Positions 8,301 to 14,610 of a stretch of 19,856 bases of DNA are shown piece by piece (within the stretch, counting starts at the first letter, position 1; the number at the start of each line of letters is the position of its first letter). Under the pieces are notes generated by a model that worked only from the letters and a program-made list of their open reading frames with translations, made no database searches and had not been told where the DNA came from. The stretch spans positions 1-19,856 of the forward strand of contig JAOUOQ010000012.1 of NCBI GenBank assembly GCA_029880275.1, in the 5' to 3' direction. The position numbers and the translations under genes were made by a program. This DNA is from Candidatus Aminicenantota bacterium (GTDB lineage: Bacteria; Acidobacteriota; B3-B38; Guanabaribacteriales; B3-B38).

Positions 8301-9639
8301 GAGCGCTCTCAGTGGTGGGGGGGTCTCCAGGACGAAGTCTCTTGTAAATTTCTATTAAAGCATCGATCTGGGTCTTTATTGCAGAATGGTCTTTTTTGTG
8401 CTTTCGCAAGGTATTAGAGATGGTAGTTCCGATGTCTTCCTTCTCAGGGCAGATGACCTCAAAGGTCTCCAACTGGTGCTCAATCAGCTCTTTTACTCGG
8501 GGACCGACCTCCTCATTAACCTCAAATAATACCTCTCCCGTTTCCTTATCAACGACATCGGCTAATGAGTAACAACCCTTCAGTTCATCAAGAGGAATGG
8601 AAAATTGCTCGATGCCCAATCTCTCCAACTCTTCATAAGCACTCTGGCTCAATCTCTTGCCAGCGGCGACCACCGCCTTTTGTCTATGAGGGTCCATTAT
8701 CTTCTTTTTTACTTTTAGTCCGATTCCCTCTTTGCACACGGGGAAGTATATCTCTCCATCTTTTATATGAAGTTGTATTGGTCGGTAGAAGACCCGCAAT
8801 ACCTGCTCGTCGCTGCTCAAGCCAATGGCTTTGAGGAATATGCTGGCAAGGAATTTCCGCTTCCTGTCCACTCTTACATAGAAATAGTCTTTGGCATCGT
8901 ATTCATATTCCACCCAGGAGCCGCGGTAGGGGATTATTTGAGCGTAATGGAAGCTATTGCTATCGTCCTGGTGGAAAAAGGCCCCTGGGGAACGATGCAA
9001 CTGACTTACTATTACCCGTTCGGTACCATTTATTATAAAAGTCCCGTTTTCGGTCATCAGAGGGATCTCACCGAAGTATACCTCTTGCTCTTTTATGTCG
9101 CGAACGGTCCTGGCGCCTGTTTGGGCGTCTTTTTCCCAGCCGACCAGCCGAATGGTTACCTTGAGGGGCACAGCATAGGTCATCCCCCGCTCCTGGCACT
9201 CTTGCACATTGTATTTAATCTGCAACCTGACCCTCTTCCCGCAGGAAGGGCAACGGCGGGGCTGCTGTCTGTTTGTGGTACCACAATAGGGGCAGACCAA
9301 TATCTCTTCTCTATCTGAGACAGTAGGAACAAGGCGCTCTCCGCATTTACGGCAGGTGGTAATAAGCTCCTCCAGACCTCTAAGCTTCCCGCAGGCGCAC
9401 TCCCAGTTCCCTATGGTGTAACTCACAAACTCCAAGCAGTAGGTTCCCCTGAAATCATAAACGGGAAAGATGCTTTTAAAGACTGCCTGCAGCCCGACAT
9501 CATCCCTCTTATCCGGGGGAACCTCCATTTGCAGGAATCTGCGATAAGATTCCTTCTGTACCTCGATGAGGTTGGGTAACTCTATGGGGCTGGGAATACG
9601 GGAGAAATCGTATCTCCGCTCTCCGTTGTTGTTGGTCAT
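5347..9639 (-). CDS. rpoB: DNA-directed RNA polymerase subunit beta with an inserted cysteine-rich domain
   Basis: Beta (1430 aa; E. coli 1342) forms the other pincer of RNA polymerase. The N-terminus ([20 protein letters not shown]) is normal up to 'FVSYTIG' (residues 71-77). About 60 extra residues then carry eight cysteines (C81, C83, C96, C99, C116, C119, C130, C133) before the sequence rejoins the family at '[17 protein letters not shown]'. An SI1/i4-type insertion in the lobe follows. The rifampicin-binding region ([27 protein letters not shown]) is wild type, predicting sensitivity. The C-terminal '[12 protein letters not shown]' and '[25 protein letters not shown]' region blocks are intact. 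It starts at ATG with AGAGGAG upstream. Two hairpins occupy the gap after rplL. The extra cysteine domain is the most unusual feature of the window. Confidence 0.98.
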   Translation of the reverse strand: [1430 protein letters not shown]

Positions 9640-9658
9640 ATATTTTTCTCCTCTAAAA

Positions 9659-9709
9659 GATGAAATGGAATTATCCTTCCTTTCATCCTCCCCTAAAGCT
9701 CCTTCAGGG
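9659..9709 (-). promoter_or_regulatory. Tandem hairpins in the rplL-rpoB gap
   Basis: Two stems lie side by side. The upstream one (9691-9709) pairs CCCUGAAG with CUUUAGGG around a 3-nt loop, with one G-U pair. The downstream one (9659-9687) pairs GATGAAA-GGAA with TTCC-TTTCATC, 11 bp with one bulged base and a 6-nt loop. Neither is followed by a U-run. The second ends a few bases before the rpoB ribosome binding site. In E. coli this gap holds a partial terminator and an RNase III site, so a similar role is possible but inferred. Confidence 0.5.
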
Positions 9710-9734
9710 CATATATATTACCTTAATATCCCGC

Positions 9735-10184
9735 CTATTTGAGCTCTACCTGAGCTCCTACTTCCTGAAATTTAGCTTTTATCTCCTCGGCTTCCTTCTT
9801 GGGTATCCCCTCTTTTACCGGTTTGGGAGCATTATCCACCAGGTCTTTGGCTTCTTTTAAGCCAAGATTGGTCACCTCTCGCACTACCTTTATCACCTTT
9901 ATTTTCTTGTCCCCAACAATGGCCAATACTACATCAAAGCTATCTTTCTCTTCGGGAGCTTCCCCAGGGGCCGCGGCAGCAGCAGGGGCGCCGGCGGCAA
10001 CCGAGGCTACCATCGGAGCTGCCTTTATCTCAAACTTGGCTTCCAGCTCCTTGACCAGCTTGGCTAATTCCATCACTGACATCTGCTCAATATACTTTAT
10101 CACTTCTTCTGGAGTCAGCTTCGCTGACTTTTGTGTGGTGGCTTTAGTGGTTTTAGCAGCTTTAGTAGCTTTAGCTTCTGCCAT
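9735..10184 (-). CDS. rplL: 50S ribosomal protein L7/L12 with an N-terminal extension
   Basis: L7/L12 (149 aa; usually about 120-125) forms the stalk that recruits elongation and release factors. The N-terminal dimerisation region is seen as 'YIEQMSVMELAKLVKELE', then an Ala/Pro/Gly hinge, then the C-terminal factor-binding domain with 'GDKKIKVIKVVREVTNLGLK' and 'EAKDLVDNAPKPVKEG'. About 20 extra residues rich in Lys, Thr and Ala precede the normal start. No internal start codon would remove them before Met35. The GGAGG at 10200-10204 is 15 nt from the ATG, which is rather far. The gene follows rplJ by 30 nt and is presumably cotranscribed with it. Confidence 0.97.
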   Translation of the reverse strand: MAEAKATKAAKTTKATTQKSAKLTPEEVIKYIEQMSVMELAKLVKELEAKFEIKAAPMVASVAAGAPAAAAAPGEAPEEKDSFDVVLAIVGDKKIKVIKVVREVTNLGLKEAKDLVDNAPKPVKEGIPKKEAEEIKAKFQEVGAQVELK

Positions 10185-10214
10185 GGCTTTTTTAGTTAAC
10201 CTCCATTGAAAATC

Positions 10215-10745
10215 TTATGGTTCTTGTTGTTGACCCTTTTGCAATCTAATCTGATCAATGGTCCAGATAAAGTTGCTGATAGGGGTCTGAAGATAACTGA
10301 GCATACCGCTCAGGGGGTATTTCAACACAGAAACCAGCTTGCCTATCAATTCAAGCTTCGGGGGAAGATAGGCCAGCTCTTTTACCTCCTCTGCTGTCAG
10401 AAGTTCACCGTCTACTATAGCCTTCTTTATCCTGACTCCTGCCTGGTCAGCAGCAAAACCTATCAGCACCTTTGCCAGCACCGCCGAGTCCTGCTTGGTA
10501 TAAGCGACGGCGGTGGGTCCGATGAACTCGTCTTTGAGCCCCTCGAGTGGGGTGTCCTCAATAGCCCTCAGGGCTAAAGTGTTCTTTACCACCTGGTAAT
10601 GGGAAGCAACTCCCTTCACCTTTCTTCGAAGGCTGATGGCATCGACCACTTTTAATCCCCGGAAATCAACTAAAAATACATTGTTTAGCTCTTTGAAAGA
10701 GTGGTGTAATTGCCTGACAGCCTCCTCTTTTTCCTTTCTATTCAC
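10215..10745 (-). CDS. rplJ: 50S ribosomal protein L10
   Basis: L10 (176 aa) anchors L7/L12 dimers to the 23S rRNA at the stalk base. The N-terminal RNA-binding domain shows 'FLVDFRGLKV', 'LRRKVKG', 'YQVVKNTLALRA' and 'GPTAVAYT'. The C-terminal helix that carries L12 is the less conserved end. The start is GTG, placed one base after the rplA stop, with AAGGGAG inside the end of rplA as ribosome binding site. This tight junction leaves no room for the L10-binding leader found before rplJ in many bacteria. Confidence 0.97.
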   Translation of the reverse strand: MNRKEKEEAVRQLHHSFKELNNVFLVDFRGLKVVDAISLRRKVKGVASHYQVVKNTLALRAIEDTPLEGLKDEFIGPTAVAYTKQDSAVLAKVLIGFAADQAGVRIKKAIVDGELLTAEEVKELAYLPPKLELIGKLVSVLKYPLSGMLSYLQTPISNFIWTIDQIRLQKGQQQEP

Positions 10746-10746
10746 T

Positions 10747-11454
10747 TTAAGCTCCCTTCAGGCCTTTTTCCAAGGCCAGGAGGTCTAATTTCACTCCTGG
10801 GCCCATGGTAGTAGAAATGGTAATTCCTTTCAGATATTTTCCTTTACTTGCGGGAGGTTTGGCTTTAATCACTGCCTGGATAAGAGTTTGGGCATTTTCT
10901 TTAAGCTGGTCATCCTCGAAGGAGGCTTTCCCAATGGTGGCGTGAACAATTCCTCCTTTATCAACCCTGAATTCCACTTTTCCTGCCTTTATCTCCGCAA
11001 TAGCCTTGCTCACATCGAAGGTCACCGTGCCGGTCTTGGGGCTGGGCATGAGACCCCGAGGTCCGAGCAGCTTCCCCAATCGTCCCAGGCTCCTCATCAT
11101 ATCGGGAGTGGCTACTACCATATCGAATTCAAGCCATCCCTCGCTTATTTTTTTCACCAACTCCTCCCCTCCAACCACATCCGCTCCCGCTTCTTCAGCC
11201 TCCTTGACTTTCTCCCCGCTGGCTATAACTACTATCTTTTTGGTTTTCCCTGTTCCGTGAGGAAGCACTACACTACCTCTCACCATCTGGTCAGCGTATT
11301 TGGGGTTAACTCCCAATCTCAGAGCCATATCAATCGACTCGTCAAATTTGGCAAACCGTATCTTCTTGACCAGAGGGATAGCTTCCTCCAATTGGAAGGG
11401 GCGGTCTTCCACTTCCTCCTTCACTTTCTTTCGATTCTTGGTCAGTTTTGCCAT
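10747..11454 (-). CDS. rplA: 50S ribosomal protein L1
   Basis: L1 (235 aa, normal length) forms the mobile L1 stalk that helps release deacylated tRNA from the E site; in E. coli it also represses its own mRNA. Family blocks visible are 'LRLGVNPKYADQMVRGSV' and 'LPHGTGK' near the N-terminus, 'GRLGKLLGPRGLMPSPKTGTV' region in the middle, and 'GITISTTMGPGVKLD' at the C-terminus. It starts at ATG with GAGGG upstream, 18 nt after rplK. Confidence 0.98.
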   Translation of the reverse strand: MAKLTKNRKKVKEEVEDRPFQLEEAIPLVKKIRFAKFDESIDMALRLGVNPKYADQMVRGSVVLPHGTGKTKKIVVIASGEKVKEAEEAGADVVGGEELVKKISEGWLEFDMVVATPDMMRSLGRLGKLLGPRGLMPSPKTGTVTFDVSKAIAEIKAGKVEFRVDKGGIVHATIGKASFEDDQLKENAQTLIQAVIKAKPPASKGKYLKGITISTTMGPGVKLDLLALEKGLKGA

Positions 11455-11472
11455 CTTCTATTTTCCCTCGAG

Positions 11473-11898
11473 TTACGGTATAATTTCTATCCCCATGCTT
11501 CTGGCGGTCCCTTCTATGATCTTAATGGCTCTCTCGAGATTATCGGCATTGAGGTCGGGCATCTTTGTTTTGGCGATTTCTTCTATCTGTTGTCGGGTCA
11601 CTTCGGCTACTTTTTCCTTTTTGGCCTGCTGCGAGCCCTTGGCAATGCCGGCGGCCTTTTTCAGCAGAACCGCTGCCGGGGGAGTTTTGGTAACAAAGCT
11701 ATAAGTCCTGTCCTCATAGACGGTTATTACCACCGGGATGATGGTTCCCTCATCAGATTTGGTTCTCCCATTGAAAGCCTTGCAAAAATCCATGATGTTC
11801 AATCCGTGTTGACCCAGGGCAGGACCAACAGGCGGCGCAGGGGTTGCTTTCCCTGCGGGAACCTGCAGCTTGATGTATGCTGCTATCTTTTTAGCCAT
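11473..11898 (-). CDS. rplK: 50S ribosomal protein L11
   Basis: L11 (141 aa) binds the GTPase-associated centre of 23S rRNA with L10 and is required for RelA activation. The N-terminal domain has the proline-rich 'PAPPVGPALGQHGLNIMDF' block, and the C-terminal RNA-binding domain has 'TKTPPAAVLLKKAAG' and 'GTARSMGIEI'. These are standard for the family. It starts at ATG with AAGGA upstream, 15 nt after nusG. Confidence 0.98.
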   Translation of the reverse strand: MAKKIAAYIKLQVPAGKATPAPPVGPALGQHGLNIMDFCKAFNGRTKSDEGTIIPVVITVYEDRTYSFVTKTPPAAVLLKKAAGIAKGSQQAKKEKVAEVTRQQIEEIAKTKMPDLNADNLERAIKIIEGTARSMGIEIIP

Positions 11899-11913
11899 TT
11901 GTCAGTCCTTCTG

Positions 11914-12444
11914 TTATAGCTTCTCCACCTGGAGAAAAACGAGCTCTACCGGGGTCGACCTGCCAAAGATATTCACCATAATCTTCAAGGTGTTCCGCTC
12001 CTGATTCACCTCTTCCACTTTGCCGGTGAAGTTGGTAAAGGGTCCGTCGATAATCCTGACCGTCTCCCCCTTTTTGAAATCGAACTTCGGTCTCGGCTTC
12101 TCCGAAGCGGTGACTATCTGCTCCTTTATTTTTCCTAACTCCTTCTTGGTCAGGGGGGTGGGGGTTTTCCTCGAACCAACAAAACCGGTGACCTTGGGAG
12201 TCCCCCTGATCACATGCCATACACTATCCGACATCTCGGCTTCTACCAGGATATAGCCGGGGAAGAACTTCTTGCTGGTGATCACTTTCTTTCCACCCTT
12301 CATCTCCACAATATTCTCGGTAGGGATGAGTACCTCTCCCACCTTATCCTTCAAGCCGAGCGCTTCGACCCTCATCTCAATCCCTTCTTTCACCCGCTTC
12401 TCAAAACCCGAGTAGGTATGCACCACATACCACTGCTTCGCCAT
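11914..12444 (-). CDS. nusG: Transcription termination/antitermination factor NusG
   Basis: NusG (176 aa) binds the RNA polymerase clamp and links transcription to Rho or to the ribosome. The NGN domain begins 'WYVVHTYSGFEKRV' and contains 'FPGYILVE' and 'GFVGS'. The C-terminal KOW domain has 'GETVRIIDGPFTNFTGKV'. Length is close to the E. coli protein (181 aa) with no large insertion. It starts 6 nt after secE, with AAAGG near the end of that gene, and is likely translated from the same message. Confidence 0.97.
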   Translation of the reverse strand: MAKQWYVVHTYSGFEKRVKEGIEMRVEALGLKDKVGEVLIPTENIVEMKGGKKVITSKKFFPGYILVEAEMSDSVWHVIRGTPKVTGFVGSRKTPTPLTKKELGKIKEQIVTASEKPRPKFDFKKGETVRIIDGPFTNFTGKVEEVNQERNTLKIMVNIFGRSTPVELVFLQVEKL

Positions 12445-12450
12445 CGCCTT

Positions 12451-12648
12451 TTACCTGCCAAAATATCTTAAAACCGAGGTCACAATTTGTTGTAAGCCTA
12501 TATCTACTATGTATAAAAAAATGGCAAAGATAAAAACCGCAATCAGAACTACAATGGTGGTACCATACACCTCTTTGCGGTTTGGCCAGGTGACTCTTTT
12601 CGTCTCTGCCTTGACCTCGGACATAAAACTCTTAATCCGCTTCAGCAC
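12451..12648 (-). CDS. secE: Preprotein translocase subunit SecE
   Basis: SecE (65 aa) is the essential clamp subunit of the SecYEG channel in the inner membrane. The amphipathic 'EVKAETKRVTWPNRKEV' segment is followed by a single membrane helix at about residues 28-52. This is the short one-helix form; E. coli SecE has three helices. The start is a GTG at 12648 with AGAGGTG upstream. An ATG eight codons later is possible but has a poorer site. It is followed closely by nusG. Confidence 0.95.
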   Translation of the reverse strand: MLKRIKSFMSEVKAETKRVTWPNRKEVYGTTIVVLIAVFIFAIFLYIVDIGLQQIVTSVLRYFGR

Positions 12649-12685
12649 GAAGGCACCTCTTTTAGCTTCCCAAAGTATAATATCT

Positions 12686-12717
12686 CCCCTAAAGAGAGGG
12701 GGTTCTTTTTCCCCCTC
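12686..12717 (-). terminator. Hairpin between tRNA-Trp and secE with a competing fold (possible attenuator)
   Basis: In the RNA sense GAGGGGG (12717-12711) pairs perfectly with CCCCCUC (12702-12696) around an 8-nt loop and is followed by UCUUU, a weak U-run. Part of the 3' arm, CCCCU, can instead pair with AGGGG at 12690-12686. The two folds exclude each other. This could be a partial terminator, a tRNA processing boundary, or an attenuator before secE; only the pairing is seen directly. Confidence 0.5.
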
Positions 12718-12760
12718 AGTATCCTTTTCTTGCTTTTTCTCATCATATACAAATAAAAAG

Positions 12761-12837
12761 TGGCAGGCCAGGAGGGACTCGAACCCCCATCCCCCGGATT
12801 TGGAGTCCGGTGCTCTACCAATTAGAGCTACTGGCCT
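12761..12837 (-). tRNA. tRNA-Trp (anticodon CCA)
   Basis: A complete cloverleaf reads on the minus strand. The acceptor is AGGCCAG/CTGGCCT, the D-arm GCTC/GAGC, the anticodon stem CCGGA/TCCGG with loop CTCCAAA, and the T-arm contains GGTTCGAGTCC. The 3' CCA is encoded. Placement between rpmG and secE is seen in several bacterial groups. Confidence 0.96.
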
Positions 12838-12874
12838 TTGCCCACTATCTATATCACTCTTTAACCGCTTAATA

Positions 12875-12905
12875 GTCGGACTCTTAAAGCCTTCTTTTAT
12901 CCGAC
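12875..12905 (-). repeat. Short inverted repeat between rpmG and tRNA-Trp
   Basis: GTCGGA at 12875-12880 and TCCGAC at 12900-12905 can pair around a 19-nt loop. It has no adjacent U-run and may be chance. I see no clear promoter in the rest of the 125-nt gap. Confidence 0.25.
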
Positions 12906-12962
12906 CTTTCTATCAAAGAACGGATATATTAAAAACCTTCGCCAGAAAAAACCTCTCCACTA

Positions 12963-13112
12963 TCACTTTGTCTCTCTATGAGTAGTATGCGTGCGGCAAA
13001 AGGAGCAATACTTTCTGAGCTCTAACTTCTCCTTGGTCACTTTTTTATTCTTGGTAGTGGTATAGTTCCTTCTTTTGCACTCCACACATGCTAGGGTAAT
13101 TACTTCTCGCAT
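12963..13112 (-). CDS. rpmG: 50S ribosomal protein L33 (zinc-binding form)
   Basis: This small gene translates to 49 aa beginning MREVITLACVECKRRNYTTT and ending THTTHRETK. It is a typical L33, a small protein near the ribosomal E site. The pairs CVEC and CSFC give the C+ form that binds zinc. AGAGG lies about 8 nt before the ATG. It follows tuf by 86 nt, and the base of a hairpin abuts its ribosome binding site. Confidence 0.93.
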   Translation of the reverse strand: MREVITLACVECKRRNYTTTKNKKVTKEKLELRKYCSFCRTHTTHRETK

Positions 13113-13125
13113 CCTCTATTCCTCT

Positions 13126-13172
13126 GCCTTTCTAATCCTCCGAATGACAGTCCCTTCGGGAAGTAGAAAGGC
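13126..13172 (-). promoter_or_regulatory. Structured element in the tuf-rpmG gap
   Basis: GCCTTTCTA at 13126-13134 and TAGAAAGGC at 13164-13172 form a perfect 9-bp stem. Inside, TCCC-TTC-GGGA at 13151-13161 makes a second small hairpin, and CCGAA/TTCGG offers an alternative inner pairing. There is no U-run. The outer stem ends directly at the rpmG ribosome binding site. It may stabilise or process the tuf message or lower rpmG translation; function is inferred. Confidence 0.5.
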
Positions 13173-13198
13173 TTCCTCTGGTTCAGGAGATAAACAGC

Positions 13199-14401
13199 TC
13201 ACTTAATGGTCTCGCTGATGGTCCCTGCTCCTACGGTCTTGCCACCTTCACGGATGGCGAACCTCAAACCCTTCTCCATAGCGATGGGAGTGATTAATTC
13301 CACCTGCAGGTTAACCCTATCACCAGGCATTACCATCTCAACTCCTTCGGGAAGCGTTACTACACCAGTTACATCGGTTGTTCGGAAGTAGAACTGAGGT
13401 CGGTATCCGCTGAAGAAGGGAGTATGCCTTCCTCCTTCCTCCTTGGTAAGGATATAGACTTCCGACTTGAAGCTGGTATGAGGGGTTATGCTCCCTGGCT
13501 TGGCTACCACCATACCTCTCTCTACCTCTTTGCGCTCGGTCCCTCGGAGCAACAATCCCACATTATCTCCGGCTTCACCCTGGTCGAGGATCTTGCGGAA
13601 CATCTCCACTCCGGTTACCACCCTCTTCATGGTCTCCCGGATGCCCACTATCTCCGCCTCATCTCCTACATTCACCACTCCTCGCTCAATTCTGCCGGTA
13701 ACCACTGTTCCTCGCCCACTGATGCTGAAGATGTCTTCTATCGGCATGAGGAAAGGCTTCTCCTTCTCCCGCTGAGGTAGGGGCAAATAGCTGTCAAGGG
13801 CTTCCAACAACTGCATTACCGATCCGCACTGGGGACATTCCTTCTTACCACATCCACACTGACCCGCCAATAGAGCCGAGCCCCTTATCACAGGTATCTC
13901 ATCTCCAGGGAACTCATACTTGTCTAATAGCTCCCTCACCTCTAATTCCACCAGGTCCAGTAATTCCTTGTCATCTACCAAGTCGACCTTGTTCATGTAG
14001 ACCACAATCCTGGGCACGCCCACCTGCCTGGCTAAAAGAATGTGTTCGCGGGTCTGCGGCATTGGACCATCTGCTGCACTTACTACCAAAATTGCCCCAT
14101 CCATCTGGGCTGCCCCGGTGATCATATTCTTTATATAGTCCGCGTGTCCGGGACAATCGATATGAGCATAATGACGCTTATCAGTCTCATACTCAACATG
14201 AGCGATAGCTATGGTTATCCCCCGCTCCTTTTCCTCTGGGGCATTATCAATCGACTCGAAGGAGCGATACTCTATTTTGGGATTCATGTTGTGTAAACAC
14301 TTGGTGATAGCTGATGTCAGCACCGTCTTCCCATGGTCCACATGCCCGATGGTCCCCACATTCAGGTGCGGTTTGGTCCGCACAAATTTTTCTTTTGCCA
14401 T
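13199..14401 (-). CDS. tuf: Translation elongation factor Tu
   Basis: EF-Tu (400 aa) delivers aminoacyl-tRNA to the ribosome as a GTP complex. Nucleotide-binding motifs are GHVDHGKT (residues 19-26), RGITI in switch I, DCPGH (82-86), NKVD (137-140) and GSA (174-176). Domains 2 and 3 are complete through 'VGAGTISETIK'. The start at 14401 has the strong site AAGGAGGG; the frame continues upstream to 14473, but that part lies in tRNA-Thr. An unusual knuckle C-G-C-G-K-K-E-C-P-Q-C (C182, C184, C189, C192) replaces the usual residues just after the GSA loop at the end of the G domain. It closes a tRNA-tuf operon. Confidence 0.98.
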   Translation of the reverse strand: MAKEKFVRTKPHLNVGTIGHVDHGKTVLTSAITKCLHNMNPKIEYRSFESIDNAPEEKERGITIAIAHVEYETDKRHYAHIDCPGHADYIKNMITGAAQMDGAILVVSAADGPMPQTREHILLARQVGVPRIVVYMNKVDLVDDKELLDLVELEVRELLDKYEFPGDEIPVIRGSALLAGQCGCGKKECPQCGSVMQLLEALDSYLPLPQREKEKPFLMPIEDIFSISGRGTVVTGRIERGVVNVGDEAEIVGIRETMKRVVTGVEMFRKILDQGEAGDNVGLLLRGTERKEVERGMVVAKPGSITPHTSFKSEVYILTKEEGGRHTPFFSGYRPQFYFRTTDVTGVVTLPEGVEMVMPGDRVNLQVELITPIAMEKGLRFAIREGGKTVGAGTISETIK

Positions 14402-14428
14402 CGAACCCTCCTTAGATGAAAAAAATAG

Positions 14429-14503
<75 letters not shown>

Positions 14504-14533
14504 AGCAACCTGTACCCTGCTTATATTCAAAGC

Positions 14534-14610
14534 TGGAGCGGGAAACGGGATTCGAACCCGCGACCCTCAGCTTGGAAGGCTGATGCTCTAGCCAACTGAG
14601 CTACTCCCGC
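14534..14610 (-). tRNA. tRNA-Gly (anticodon TCC)
   Basis: Acceptor GCGGGAG pairs with TTCCCGC (one G-T pair). The anticodon stem TCAGC/GCTGA holds loop CTTCCAA, and the T-arm is GCGGG/CCCGT around TTCGAAT. The 3' CCA is encoded. It occupies the glyT position of the E. coli cluster. Confidence 0.96.

Noticed and set aside
10888..11919. Long plus-strand open frame (343 codons) opposite rplA and rplK
   Set aside because: It is antisense to two clear ribosomal protein genes, has no recognisable domain, and reflects codon bias on the other strand. The same holds for the other plus-strand frames opposite rpoB and rpoC.
12670..12695. TATACT/TATTAT boxes before secE as a promoter
   Set aside because: No -35 box is present at suitable spacing; the upstream bases are the C-run of the hairpin.
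12509..12985. Plus-strand frame of 158 codons over secE and tRNA-Trp
   Set aside because: It runs through a tRNA and across secE and rpmG, with no family resemblance.
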